From Bryobacterales bacterium (GTDB lineage Bacteria; Acidobacteriota; Terriglobia; Bryobacterales; Bryobacteraceae): a stretch of DNA of 64,000 nt. Positions 49,479 to 58,723 of the stretch are shown piece by piece (the stretch's first letter is position 1; every line of letters begins with the position of its first letter). The position numbers and the translations under genes were made by a program. The notes beneath the pieces are model-generated. The model saw nothing but the letters and a program-made list of their open reading frames with translations, did no database searches and had not been told where the DNA came from. The stretch lies in contig JAOAPR010000027.1 in the NCBI GenBank assembly GCA_025463005.1, positions 1 to 64,000 of the forward strand, written 5' to 3'.

Positions 49479-49518
49479 CCTGTTAAATCAATAACTTACG
49501 TTTGGCGCTCGCCGTGCT
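49479..49518 (+). promoter_or_regulatory. Candidate IHF site plus sigma-54-like -24/-12 promoter downstream of the signalling cluster
   Basis: CCTGTTAAATCAATAACTTA (19/20 match to 35969..35988), then TTGGCGCTcgccGTGCT with GG-N10-GC spacing. Confidence 0.55.
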
Positions 49519-49779
49519 CTCACGAGAGCCTACGAGAGACCATGGCGCTCAATCGCTAGCGGCGAAAAATTGTGGATTTCAATAAGAAGAGCCGCGGATT
49601 CGCGTCATCCCTGGCGAGTTCAAATAATTGGAGGATCGCCAGGGGCCGGGCCGGAGGACGCTCGGCGCAGTCTCTCGGCGGGCCTGTAGCCAGTGGGGAC
49701 CCCGAGCTGACTTTAAACGCTCGGGGCCAAATTTCGACTTTCGGAGGCACCCTGTCGGAGGGGGCTTAGGCCAGGTGGA

Positions 49780-49796
49780 GATCGCAAATTGCGATC
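49780..49796. other. 17-nt perfect palindrome upstream of the nucleotidyltransferase gene
   Basis: GATCGCAA-A-TTGCGATC, inside a longer imperfect hairpin ggccaggtgga...ccatccggcc. Confidence 0.75.
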
Positions 49797-49838
49797 CCAT
49801 CCGGCCTTCGAGATGGCGGTGAAGAGCGGGAGAAGACG

Positions 49839-50819
49839 ATGCGGATTTCGAGCGAGCGGACACAGCGCTGGGGCATAGTACTTGCGGGCGGAGACGGCGT
49901 ACGGCTCAGACCTTTGACTCGTCTTATATGCGGAGACGATCGCCCCAAGCAATTTTGCGCGCTATACGGCGGGATGACGCTGCTGGAACAAGCGCGGCGC
50001 CGTGCTCAGCAGAGCATACCTGCCGGCCAGATCCTGTTCTCACTCGCTCACGCGCATGAGGAATTTTATCTTCGCGATCTGGCGGATTGTCCGTCGCAAC
50101 GAATCGTTCAGCCCCGGAACCGGGGCACTGCCGCAGCGATTCTGAGCAGCCTGTTATTGATCGCCCGCAAAGACCCCAATGCAACCGTCGCCGTGTTTCC
50201 TTCAGACCATCACTATTCCGATGAGAACGTGATTGCTGAGGCCGTGGAGAACGCTTTCGCGTTATCGCGCAGGGAACCGGACTCGGTGATTTTGGTGGGC
50301 GCGAGACCACACGGTTCCGAGCTTGAGTACGGCTGGATCGAAGTAGGCCAGCCCGCGCTCGATCGGCGAGATTCATTCCGGGTCCGCGGATTCCACGAAA
50401 AACCTTCACTACCACTGGCCCGGCTCCTGTTGGAACAGGGCTCGCTGTGGAACACGTTCGTCATGGTGGGCAAAGTTCTCGCGTTTCTGGAGATGACCTG
50501 CTCCGCCATGCCCGGCGTACTCAGAGCGTTTCAGCAGTATCAGCCGGTACGAGCCTCCAACCAGGAACTTCGGATCCCGGATTCCTTCTATGCGGGCATC
50601 CCTTCCGCTGATTTCTCGCGGCAGGTTCTGTCGCTCGAAACGCAGCGTCTCATCGTGCAGCAACTTGGCCCCGTTACCTGGAGCGACCTGGGGGATTGCG
50701 AGCGGGCCTTGGCGGCGCTCTCGCACTGCGGTGGCGAGCCTGAATGGGCCACCAGCTGGCGCGCAATGAAACCGCCTGCTTCGGCGATGCATCACGCTTC
50801 GCTGGCAGCCTTGGCGTAA
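49839..50819 (+). CDS. Mannose-1-phosphate guanylyltransferase-like nucleotidyltransferase
   Basis: WGIVLAGGDGVRLRPLTRL..DDRPKQFCAL..QPRNRGTAAAIL..VAVFPSDHHY..LEYGWIEVG. Confidence 0.88.
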   Translation: MRISSERTQRWGIVLAGGDGVRLRPLTRLICGDDRPKQFCALYGGMTLLEQARRRAQQSIPAGQILFSLAHAHEEFYLRDLADCPSQRIVQPRNRGTAAAILSSLLLIARKDPNATVAVFPSDHHYSDENVIAEAVENAFALSRREPDSVILVGARPHGSELEYGWIEVGQPALDRRDSFRVRGFHEKPSLPLARLLLEQGSLWNTFVMVGKVLAFLEMTCSAMPGVLRAFQQYQPVRASNQELRIPDSFYAGIPSADFSRQVLSLETQRLIVQQLGPVTWSDLGDCERALAALSHCGGEPEWATSWRAMKPPASAMHHASLAALA

Positions 50820-50855
50820 AACGGACGTCCCAAATAACGGTAAAGGAACTCTGAC

Positions 50856-51155
50856 ATGGACATCTTCTTAGGGATGAGCATCTTGCTCGCACTGCTCGCT
50901 TTTGTGTTCATCGTCATGTCCGGCTACGCCAATACGGTAGACCGCATCGCGCTGCTCCTGCATCGCCACGCCGAGCAGATCCGGCGCATGCATGCGAGCC
51001 ATGATGAGCAATTACGCACCTGGTGGCAGGCCGAGTGGCGTCGCGTACGGCCTTCTGGAGAGCGTCGAAGCTCCGTAACAGCGGGTCCGGTTCCGATTCA
51101 AAAGGAAGGCCGGAGAGATCATCACCGCGAAGTAATTGTGGGTAGCACGCGCTAG
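50856..51155 (+). CDS. Small membrane-anchored hypothetical protein
   Basis: MDIFLGMSILLALLAFVFIVMSGYANTVDRIALLLHRH; plausible RBS upstream. Confidence 0.5.
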   Translation: MDIFLGMSILLALLAFVFIVMSGYANTVDRIALLLHRHAEQIRRMHASHDEQLRTWWQAEWRRVRPSGERRSSVTAGPVPIQKEGRRDHHREVIVGSTR

Positions 51156-51400
51156 CTGCATCCGCCACCCTTTTGCAATGCGTCGCCGTAAGCGTTGAGC
51201 GCATCCCGATATCTCTGCACTGCTATTGCGACTTTCTCTTCCAGATACGGCGCCATCGAGTGCTGAACTGGTCTCGGCCAGGTGCCGCATTCCACGCACT
51301 TCGTCATCTCGATCCTTGCCGGGCACAATGGTGCTCTGCCTGAAAGATGAAGGTCAACTTTACAACGTTGCATGCGCAGCAACGTACCGAATTCAGAGGT

Positions 51401-51550
51401 TCAATGTCGCTTAAAGTATTGAACGTCCCGCTCGTGTTTCTGCGCGGCTTCCCGCGTGGAGAAGGTTCCCAGATTACGCCGCTTGCCGGTTTGCGGATTC
51501 TTTTTGCGTGAGTAAAGCCGATATTGTCCGGACTTGAGCTTCCGAATCAT
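51401..51550 (-). CDS. 49-aa conserved-looking basic small protein
   Basis: Hand translation MIRKLKSGQYRLYSRKKNPQTGKRRNLGTFSTREAAQKHERDVQYFKRH*; below the ORF-track cutoff. Confidence 0.75.
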   Translation of the reverse strand: MIRKLKSGQYRLYSRKKNPQTGKRRNLGTFSTREAAQKHERDVQYFKRH

Positions 51551-51576
51551 AACTTTTCTACCCCGAGATGTTCGCG

Positions 51577-51915
51577 TCAATAGGCAGGCGGATCACTCGC
51601 CGGAAACGACTGCTCCGATGCGATGTCCACGATGTCCTCTACTTCGGCCTGCGTACGGGCATTCCTTTTGGGGAAGCAACGCCCCCGGCCGCTGAACACA
51701 TACGCAAGGCTTACGCCCAAAAGACCTCCACAAATCAGCTCGATCAGATGTTTGCTCGCTAAATTCCGCCTGCGCACGTGAGGGAAATAAGCATTTTTGC
51801 TGCCAGCCCGGACCCACACCCACGCAATTTGGAACACTACCTGCTCCCATTTGCGTGATTTGCACCGCGCCACGGCGCACGAGACAAAGGCAGGAGAGAT
51901 ATGCAAAGTATTCAA
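51577..51915 (-). CDS. Small hypothetical protein ending in SFPASDPPAY (start uncertain, probably shorter than the listed ORF)
   Basis: C-terminus EVEDIVDIASEQSFPASDPPAY resembles a recurrent tail motif in small bacterial proteins; the N-terminal part of this ORF is unconvincing. Confidence 0.4.
   Translation of the reverse strand: MNTLHISPAFVSCAVARCKSRKWEQVVFQIAWVWVRAGSKNAYFPHVRRRNLASKHLIELICGGLLGVSLAYVFSGRGRCFPKRNARTQAEVEDIVDIASEQSFPASDPPAY
51829..51845 (+). promoter_or_regulatory. Possible sigma-54-like -24/-12 element upstream of 51901..52155
   Basis: TTGGAACActacCTGCT with GG-N10-GC spacing; no adjacent IHF-like box. Confidence 0.3.
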
Positions 51916-52155
51916 ACCGAGGATCTTGTTCGCTTAGACCAGCTACTGGAAGAATTAAGCCAGGAAACGGAGGCTCAGTGTGAGCTGCTCCGGGAGCATC
52001 TTGAAAGCGCGCGGACTTACTTAGTCGGATCCATGCCGACCGAATATGCGCTCAGTTTGAAGATGGCCGGCGAGGCTTCGAACTGCGTTTCGGACCGCAA
52101 TCTTCGCACGCGTATCGAGAATTTTATTCGGAGCCAATCCAATCGGGCTATGTAG
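51901..52155 (+). CDS. Small hypothetical protein
   Basis: 84-aa ORF with RBS caggagag and a helical composition. Confidence 0.55.
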   Translation: MQSIQTEDLVRLDQLLEELSQETEAQCELLREHLESARTYLVGSMPTEYALSLKMAGEASNCVSDRNLRTRIENFIRSQSNRAM

Positions 52156-52195
52156 TCTGCGAACGGTCCCCGCCACCGTGCACAATGGATAGTTC

Positions 52196-53209
52196 ATGGT
52201 GGAAACCATTCAGTGGACCGACTCGGGCGTGGTGATGATTGATCAGACCCGCCTGCCCCGCGAGCAGCAGTTCGTCACCTGTCGCACATATCTCGAAGTC
52301 GCCGACGCTATCAAGACCATGGTAATCCGCGGCGCGCCGGCCATCGGAGTCGCGGCCGCAATGGGCGTCGCTTTAGGCGTGCAGGAAGGTGCCGATTTCG
52401 ACACGGTCTGCAAAACGCTCGCCGCGACACGTCCCACGGCGGTGAACCTCTTCTGGGCGATCAAGCGCATGCGAGACTTATGGTTTTCACTGCAGGGGGC
52501 CGCCAGAGAGGAGATCGTGCAAAGCATGATCTCCGAGGCTCAAAAGATCCGCATCGAGGATATCGCCATCTGCCAGGCCATCGGCCGCAACGGCGAGCCG
52601 CTGGTTCCCGATGGCAAGACCGTTTTGACGCACTGCAATGCAGGTGCGCTCGCCACGGCCGGATACGGGACGGCGCTGGGCGTGATCCGGGCCGCCGTCA
52701 GCGCCGGCAAGAAGATTGACGTGTTCGCCGACGAAACGCGCCCGTTTCTTCAGGGTGCGCGCCTGACGGCCTGGGAACTGCAGCAGGACGGGATTGCCAC
52801 TACAGTCATCACCGACAACATGGCGGGCCATTTTCTGCATTCGGGAAGGATCGGCTGCGTGGTGGTAGGAGCAGACCGGATCGCAGCCAACGGTGATGTG
52901 GCTAATAAGATCGGAACCTATTCGGTGGCCGTGCTCGCCAAGGAGAACGGCATTCCATTCTATGTCGCGGCGCCGGTCTCCACATTCGATCTGACACTCG
53001 CGTCGGGCGATTCGATCCCCATCGAGGAACGCTCGCCCGACGAGGTCACGCACGTCTTCGGAGTGCCGGTGGCGCCGGAGGCGATCGCCGCGGCTAATCC
53101 CGCTTTTGACGTGACGCCGGCGCGCTACGTGACCGCGATCATATGCGAGCGCGGCGTGGCTCGCCCGCCTTACGAAGAATCGCTGCGGAAGTTGGCGCAG
53201 GCATGCTAG
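52196..53209 (+). CDS. mtnA: S-methyl-5-thioribose-1-phosphate isomerase
   Basis: [82 protein letters not shown]. Confidence 0.95.
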   Translation: MVETIQWTDSGVVMIDQTRLPREQQFVTCRTYLEVADAIKTMVIRGAPAIGVAAAMGVALGVQEGADFDTVCKTLAATRPTAVNLFWAIKRMRDLWFSLQGAAREEIVQSMISEAQKIRIEDIAICQAIGRNGEPLVPDGKTVLTHCNAGALATAGYGTALGVIRAAVSAGKKIDVFADETRPFLQGARLTAWELQQDGIATTVITDNMAGHFLHSGRIGCVVVGADRIAANGDVANKIGTYSVAVLAKENGIPFYVAAPVSTFDLTLASGDSIPIEERSPDEVTHVFGVPVAPEAIAAANPAFDVTPARYVTAIICERGVARPPYEESLRKLAQAC

Positions 53210-53219
53210 CGTGAGGTTT

Positions 53220-53738
53220 ATGCGAGTTGCTCGTCTGACATTGTTCTTAGTAGCCGCCATTTCGCTCTCCGCGCAAGGGCTCATCAATCGCCGCGCGCCC
53301 AGCTTTTCGCTTCCGGATTCCGCGCTGCAGCAGCACGATATCCTCGACTACCGCGGAAGCTGGCTGCTGCTCGACTTCATGAAGACGGACTGCCTGCACT
53401 GCAAGCAGCTTTCCACCAAGCTCGAAGCGGTGAAGAAGAAGTATGGGCCCAAGGTTGCGGTTCTTTCGATCGTCATCACTCCTCCGGAAACCCAGGCCAC
53501 GGTCGCTAAGTACGTCGCCGAAACGAAAATTACCACGCCCATCGTGTTCGATTTAAGCCAGGTGGCGATCGCCTACTTCAAGGCCACGCCGCAGAACTCG
53601 GGTTTCGACACGCCCCATCTGTTCGCCATCAGCCCCACTGGAATGATCGTAAAGGATTGGAGCCAGATCACGGCGGAAAGTCCGACGTTTCTGAGCGAGC
53701 TGGATCAACTGATTGCCGGTTCCCCTGCGAAGAAATAG
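53220..53738 (+). CDS. Thioredoxin-fold (TlpA/AhpC-TSA-like) exported protein
   Basis: Signal peptide; RRAPSFSLPDSALQQHDILDYRGSWLLLDFMKTDCLHCKQL (CxxC). Confidence 0.85.
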   Translation: MRVARLTLFLVAAISLSAQGLINRRAPSFSLPDSALQQHDILDYRGSWLLLDFMKTDCLHCKQLSTKLEAVKKKYGPKVAVLSIVITPPETQATVAKYVAETKITTPIVFDLSQVAIAYFKATPQNSGFDTPHLFAISPTGMIVKDWSQITAESPTFLSELDQLIAGSPAKK

Positions 53739-53776
53739 TACTAAAGCAAAGACCCTAGTCTGCCGATTTCATCCTC

Positions 53777-55375
53777 GTGCAGACTGCGCAGGTTTCGCCG
53801 GAGCTCGCCGATGCCGCCGATGTATTAAGCGACCAGTTACGCTTCCATCTTCAAAGATTGGCGCGATTCCTGGAGCCTCAGGCCGATAAGATCGACCGGC
53901 GCTTCCAGGCACGTCTGCGGGAGATGGGCTTCGAGCCGCAGCAACGCGCCGCTCTAGCCGCCATCACGCCGGGTGCCGCGGCACGCGTCCTGGCGCACGA
54001 CCTTCCGCCTCTCAAGTTCATCGAACAGGTGGAGTACAACGGCCGCCGGCTGGCCAAACTGAATCTGCCGCCTAGCGCGATTCTGGAAGCACTGCAGGAG
54101 TACGATCGCATTCTGGCCCCGGTGCTCGAAGAACTGATCCCTGACGAGCACGCCAATTTTCAGTGGGTGCGCGATCAACTCCATTTCTGCGTGATCCTCA
54201 CGCTGAACAATGCTTATTACCAGGTCCGCGAGGCAGAAACACAGGCCTTCTACGAGCTGTTTCGGGTGGAGCTGGAATCGCGCAATCTGGAAGAGCTGCT
54301 GCGGCGGTTCCTGGAAACCCTGGTGCATGTTTGCCGCGCCGACGCCGGCCGGTTATACATGCTCAACGAGGATTCCAGCCAGTGGGTGCTGCGGGCGGGA
54401 TGTCCCGATCCGCAGTCGCTATCGGTTCCGAATCGTCCCGGACTGGTCAAGAAACTCTCGAAGCAGCGTTACTTGAACGGCGATGCCCGCTCCGCAGATA
54501 TTCTGCTGGAGCAAACCTGGCACAGCCGGTTCCCCTCGTGCTGGTCGATTCCGCTGGCAGCCGATGGCCGAACCGCGGGCGTGATGCAGTTCGGATTCGC
54601 GAAGCCCTACGAGTGGCTGCCGCGCGAGCAGGAGCTGCTGGCCGCCGCCGCGGAGCGATGCCTGATGGCAGCGGAGAAAGCTCGCCTGGTGGAAGATCTG
54701 GCCCAGCGCGAGGAGCAGGTTCGCCGGCTGGCGGAGCACATGCTGCACGTGGAGGAAATCGAGCGCCGCCGCATCAGCCGCGAGCTGCACGACGAAGCAG
54801 GCCAGAGCTTGCTCTGTATCCGGCTCCAGATAGAACTGCTGGAACAGGCAATACCTGACAGCGAAGGCGAATGGAAATCGAAACTTCGTGACGCCCGGGA
54901 CCTTACCGAGCGAACGATTCTTGAAATGCGCCGGCTGATCGCGGCCCTGAGCCCGGCGGTGCTCGAACAACTGGGCCTGGGAGCCGCGCTGCGGCAGCTG
55001 GTGAACCGCTTCCAGAGGCTCCATCCGACCTGCGAGGTGAAGCTGCATCTGACTAAGATGGGCGCCCTGCCGCAGCAGATTGAGGTGATCGCCTATCGCC
55101 TGCTGCAGGAATGCTTTAACAACATTGGCAAACACTCCGAGGCGACGCACGTAAATATTTCCCTGGTGTCGGCCGATGGAAGGCTAAGGTTGGTGGTCGA
55201 TGACAACGGCGTTGGATTCCTTATCGAAGAGGCTTTAGCCAAACGTGAATCCTTCGGCTTATCCGGAATGCGGGAACGTGTGGCGCTTCTGGGCGGTGAA
55301 TTCCACGTAGAAAGTCGTACGGAAGGGACTAAGAAGGGTACAAAGATTTCCATAGAACTGCCGATAGCCAAATAG
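53777..55375 (+). CDS. GAF-domain NarL-type (HisKA_3) histidine kinase
   Basis: ERRRISRELHDEAGQSLLCIRLQIELLEQ; LQECFNNIGKHSEATHVNI; DNGVGF; GLSGMRERVALLGG. Confidence 0.92.
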   Translation: MQTAQVSPELADAADVLSDQLRFHLQRLARFLEPQADKIDRRFQARLREMGFEPQQRAALAAITPGAAARVLAHDLPPLKFIEQVEYNGRRLAKLNLPPSAILEALQEYDRILAPVLEELIPDEHANFQWVRDQLHFCVILTLNNAYYQVREAETQAFYELFRVELESRNLEELLRRFLETLVHVCRADAGRLYMLNEDSSQWVLRAGCPDPQSLSVPNRPGLVKKLSKQRYLNGDARSADILLEQTWHSRFPSCWSIPLAADGRTAGVMQFGFAKPYEWLPREQELLAAAAERCLMAAEKARLVEDLAQREEQVRRLAEHMLHVEEIERRRISRELHDEAGQSLLCIRLQIELLEQAIPDSEGEWKSKLRDARDLTERTILEMRRLIAALSPAVLEQLGLGAALRQLVNRFQRLHPTCEVKLHLTKMGALPQQIEVIAYRLLQECFNNIGKHSEATHVNISLVSADGRLRLVVDDNGVGFLIEEALAKRESFGLSGMRERVALLGGEFHVESRTEGTKKGTKISIELPIAK

Positions 55376-55418
55376 CGGCTTTTGTAGGGAAAGATTACGT
55401 AAGGCAAGGTCTAACACT

Positions 55419-56084
55419 ATGGCCAAGATTCGAATCATGCTGGCGGACGATCATACGCTGTTTCGCCAGGGAATCCGGACGCTGATTTCGGCGGAATCGG
55501 ACATGGAAGTGGTGGGCGAAGCGTCCAACGGCGGCGATGCAGTGGACAAAGCTAATGAAGCGCGTCCGGACGTGGTCCTGATGGATATCGGGATGCCCGG
55601 GTTGAGCAGCTTCGAAGCCACGCGCCAGATTAAGAAGAACCGGCCCGAAACTAAGGTCCTGTTCCTCACGATGTACGACGACGAAGATTACCTGGTGGAA
55701 GGCATGGAAGTCGGCGCCAGCGGGTATGTGTTAAAGGACAGCCCCAGCCAGCAACTGGTGGCGGCGGTCCGTGACATCTGCCGGGGTGGCAGCTATCTGA
55801 GTCCGCGCATGCTCTCCCAACTGGTGGACGATTTCCGGAGCCGCATCAAGTCGGCCAATCGTCTGCCGCGTTTCGCCACTCTGACCACTCGCGAGCGCGA
55901 AGTGCTCAAGATGCTGGCGGAGGGCAATTCGGTGAAGGAAATCGCGTGCGACCTGAACCTCAGCGTGAAGACCGTCGAAGCGCACAAGTTCAACCTGATG
56001 CGCAAGCTCGACATTCACAACAAGGCGCAGCTGGTGCAGTACGCCATCCAGAAAAAGATCATAAAAATTCCTAATCTCGTGTAA
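55419..56084 (+). CDS. NarL/LuxR-family response regulator
   Basis: IRIMLADDHTLFRQGIRTLI..VVLMDIGMPGLSSFEATRQI..LTTREREVLKMLAEGNSVKEIACDLNLSVKTVEAHKFNLMRKL. Confidence 0.96.
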   Translation: MAKIRIMLADDHTLFRQGIRTLISAESDMEVVGEASNGGDAVDKANEARPDVVLMDIGMPGLSSFEATRQIKKNRPETKVLFLTMYDDEDYLVEGMEVGASGYVLKDSPSQQLVAAVRDICRGGSYLSPRMLSQLVDDFRSRIKSANRLPRFATLTTREREVLKMLAEGNSVKEIACDLNLSVKTVEAHKFNLMRKLDIHNKAQLVQYAIQKKIIKIPNLV

Positions 56085-56115
56085 CGTATCCTCCTAAGAG
56101 ACGAGTTGGTATCCT

Positions 56116-56148
56116 AGAGCCGCGGGCGACCGCGGCTCTTTTTTTTTT
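56116..56148 (+). terminator. Rho-independent terminator
   Basis: AGAGCCGCGG-gcga-CCGCGGCTCT followed by nine Ts. Confidence 0.93.
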
Positions 56149-56221
56149 GCAAAACGCGCTACTTGGCCGCGCATGAACGCAAATAAACGCAAATGACATT
56201 GACGTGGGGCAGCGTTGACTT

Positions 56222-57952
56222 ATGAAAAAATTCATCCTTGGATTCGTCATCGGTATTGTGTTCGCCGGCCTGGTGCTGGTGATTCTAGGTTTCGCCGCGG
56301 TTCGCATGGCCGGCTCGATCGGTGGCGATCGGCCGGTTTCGGTGTCGGACAATGCCGCCCTGATCCTTAACCTGGAGGGCGCGGTTCCGGAACAGCCCCC
56401 GGTGGACGTCGCCGTTCCTTTCCTGCGGCAGCCCCAGCCGCTGACCGTGCTCGATACCTGGAAGCTGCTTCACCGGGCCGCCGGCGATACGCGTGTGAAG
56501 GCCCTGGTACTCGAGCCCCGCGGGCTGGACGCCGGCTGGGCCAAACTCGAAGAGCTGCGGTCGGAGATCCTGGACTTCAAGAAATCCGGCAAGCCGGTCT
56601 ACGCCTTTCTGCGTAACGCGGGCACTCGCGAATACTATCTGGCCACGGCCGCCGACAAAATCTATATGGCGCCCGAGGATGAGCTCGACGTAAAGGGTCT
56701 CCGCGCCGAGCTGCTGTACCTCAAAGGAACGCTCGACAAGCTGGGTGTGAGCATGGAATTCGAGCACGTCGGAAAGTACAAGGACGCTCCCGACACGTTC
56801 ACGCGCACCTCTCCGAGTCCGGAAACGCTGGAGGTTACCAACCAGATTCTCGACCAGTATTACGGAAACCTGATTCAGGTGATGGCCGACGGCCGCAAAC
56901 TGCCGCCTGGCGCGGTGCGTGGTGTTATCGACCAGGGGCCCTTTATTGGCAAGAGCGCGCTCGACGGGGGGTTAGTAGACGGGCTTATTTTCGAGGACGA
57001 GATGCTGGCGCAACTTAGCAGCCAGGTCAAGACCGATCTGAAGAAAATCGGCGCGCGCAGCTATTCCAGGACCGCGGCGGCCGACCCGACCGGCCGGGCT
57101 CGCATCGCCTACGTTACGGGCGAGGGCGAAATCACGCGCGGCAGTCCGAACGAAGACGTTTCGGACAGCGGAATTACAGCCTTCGGGATGATCAAACAGC
57201 TCCGCCAGGTGGCCGATGATTCGAGCATCAAGGGCGTGATCGTGCGCGTAGATTCCCCAGGAGGCGACGGGATCGCTTCGGACGACATTCTGCACGAGAT
57301 GAAATTGCTGAGCAAGAAAAAACCTCTGCTGATTTCGATGTCGGACCTGGCGGCTTCGGGCGGATACTTCATCGCGATGACCGGGGATCCGGTCCTGGCC
57401 TACTCCAATACGCTCACCGGTTCGATCGGGGTCTTCTTCGGCAAAGTGGATCTGCGCGGGTTGTACGACAAGATCGGCGTCAAAAAAGAGCTGCTTACCC
57501 GCGGCCGCTACGCCGCGATCGATTCGGAGTACAAGGCGCTGACGCCGGATGAGCGGGAAAAGGTTCAGCGCGAGATCCAGGTGTTTTATCGCGGCTTCGT
57601 TGAGCGCGTGGCCGAAGCGCGCAAGCGGCCCTACGATCAAGTGGAACCGCTGGCGCAGGGCCGAGTTTGGCTGGGAGTCCAGGCCAAGACGAACGGACTG
57701 GTGGACGAGATCGGCGGTCTGGACCGCGCAGTGGAGATGATCAAGCAGCGCACCAATATTCCGGCTTCAGAGCAGGTGAGCCTGGTGTCGTATCCGCCCC
57801 GCCGGACTCTGCTGGAACTGCTTCTCAACCGCTCCAACGACAATTCGGAGCTGGAAACGGCGATTCAGAGCGCCGCCGGACGGCTGCCCTGGCGATCCTT
57901 GGCTCACGGCGGAGTCCAGCGGTTGATGCCGTATTCGCTCGTCGTGAAATAA
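56222..57952 (+). CDS. sppA: Signal peptide peptidase SppA, 67K type
   Basis: GVIVRVDSPGGDGIASDDILHEM..SMSDLAASGGYFIAMTGDPVLAYSNTLTGSIGVF. Confidence 0.92.
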   Translation: MKKFILGFVIGIVFAGLVLVILGFAAVRMAGSIGGDRPVSVSDNAALILNLEGAVPEQPPVDVAVPFLRQPQPLTVLDTWKLLHRAAGDTRVKALVLEPRGLDAGWAKLEELRSEILDFKKSGKPVYAFLRNAGTREYYLATAADKIYMAPEDELDVKGLRAELLYLKGTLDKLGVSMEFEHVGKYKDAPDTFTRTSPSPETLEVTNQILDQYYGNLIQVMADGRKLPPGAVRGVIDQGPFIGKSALDGGLVDGLIFEDEMLAQLSSQVKTDLKKIGARSYSRTAAADPTGRARIAYVTGEGEITRGSPNEDVSDSGITAFGMIKQLRQVADDSSIKGVIVRVDSPGGDGIASDDILHEMKLLSKKKPLLISMSDLAASGGYFIAMTGDPVLAYSNTLTGSIGVFFGKVDLRGLYDKIGVKKELLTRGRYAAIDSEYKALTPDEREKVQREIQVFYRGFVERVAEARKRPYDQVEPLAQGRVWLGVQAKTNGLVDEIGGLDRAVEMIKQRTNIPASEQVSLVSYPPRRTLLELLLNRSNDNSELETAIQSAAGRLPWRSLAHGGVQRLMPYSLVVK

Positions 57953-58118
57953 TCGCAGTGAAAGTAACAGTACTGGTTCGACGCGATCTACTCAATAGTT
58001 GCGCCACTTTGGAGTCGCTCCATTTACGGGCTTGGTCCAGTGTGGTAGCATGTTATTGCCTTCATGGACCACCTCCTGGAAGCAAACCCCCTGTTACGGA
58101 GATAGAGACAATCACGGA

Positions 58119-58616
58119 ATGAGTTTTACCGTCTTTCTGGGCAATTTGCCCACCTGGGTCACCGCGGACGATATCAAGGGATGGCTAACAGCCGAAAACC
58201 TGGTCGCGGACGCAATTAAAGTAATCCGCAACCCCGAAACGCAGGAGTCCAAGGGCTTCGCGTTCATCGAAGCGCCCAACACCGAGGAGATGAACGCCAT
58301 CATCCGCCGGTTTGACCGCGCCCCGCTGGAGGATCGCTTGCTTCGGGCTAATCCCGCGCAGCCGGCCCGTCCCAAGGGGCAGCAGGGTCGTCCTATGGGC
58401 GGTCCCGGACCGGGTCCGGCTCATGGGGCTCCGACGGGGCACGGCGCGGCACAGAACGCGGGGCATACTGCTCCCGTGGCGCATGGCACGCCCCACGCCT
58501 CCGAGCATCGCCCGCCGCCACCACCGCGACGCGTAAAGAAAACCGTCGCCAAGCGGAGCAGCGAAAGCCGCGGCCCGCAGAGTTCTTTCGCCGAAGAACT
58601 AGCCAAAGCGCTTTAA
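58119..58616 (+). CDS. RRM-domain RNA-binding protein with low-complexity tail
   Basis: TVFLGNLPTWVTADDIKGWL..VIRNPETQESKGFAFIEAPN (RNP2/RNP1-like); basic Gly/Pro/His-rich C-terminus. Confidence 0.82.
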   Translation: MSFTVFLGNLPTWVTADDIKGWLTAENLVADAIKVIRNPETQESKGFAFIEAPNTEEMNAIIRRFDRAPLEDRLLRANPAQPARPKGQQGRPMGGPGPGPAHGAPTGHGAAQNAGHTAPVAHGTPHASEHRPPPPPRRVKKTVAKRSSESRGPQSSFAEELAKAL

Positions 58617-58723
58617 GCCCTCTCCGCGCTCGTGAACGGCCCTAGCGCGCCGAAGAGTGCTATACTCGATCCCTAAGTAATCTTAATGTTCCGTGCCCGC
58701 CGGACTGCGGGATTTTATAGCGC

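Noticed and set aside
49572-49769. 65-aa ORF in the leader of the guanylyltransferase gene
   Set aside because: Composition not distinctive and overlapping ORFs in several frames; the region is treated as leader.
51152-51382. 76-aa minus ORF (MTKCVECGTWPRPVQHS.. from an internal start)
   Set aside because: Possibly real but no recognisable family and no clear RBS.
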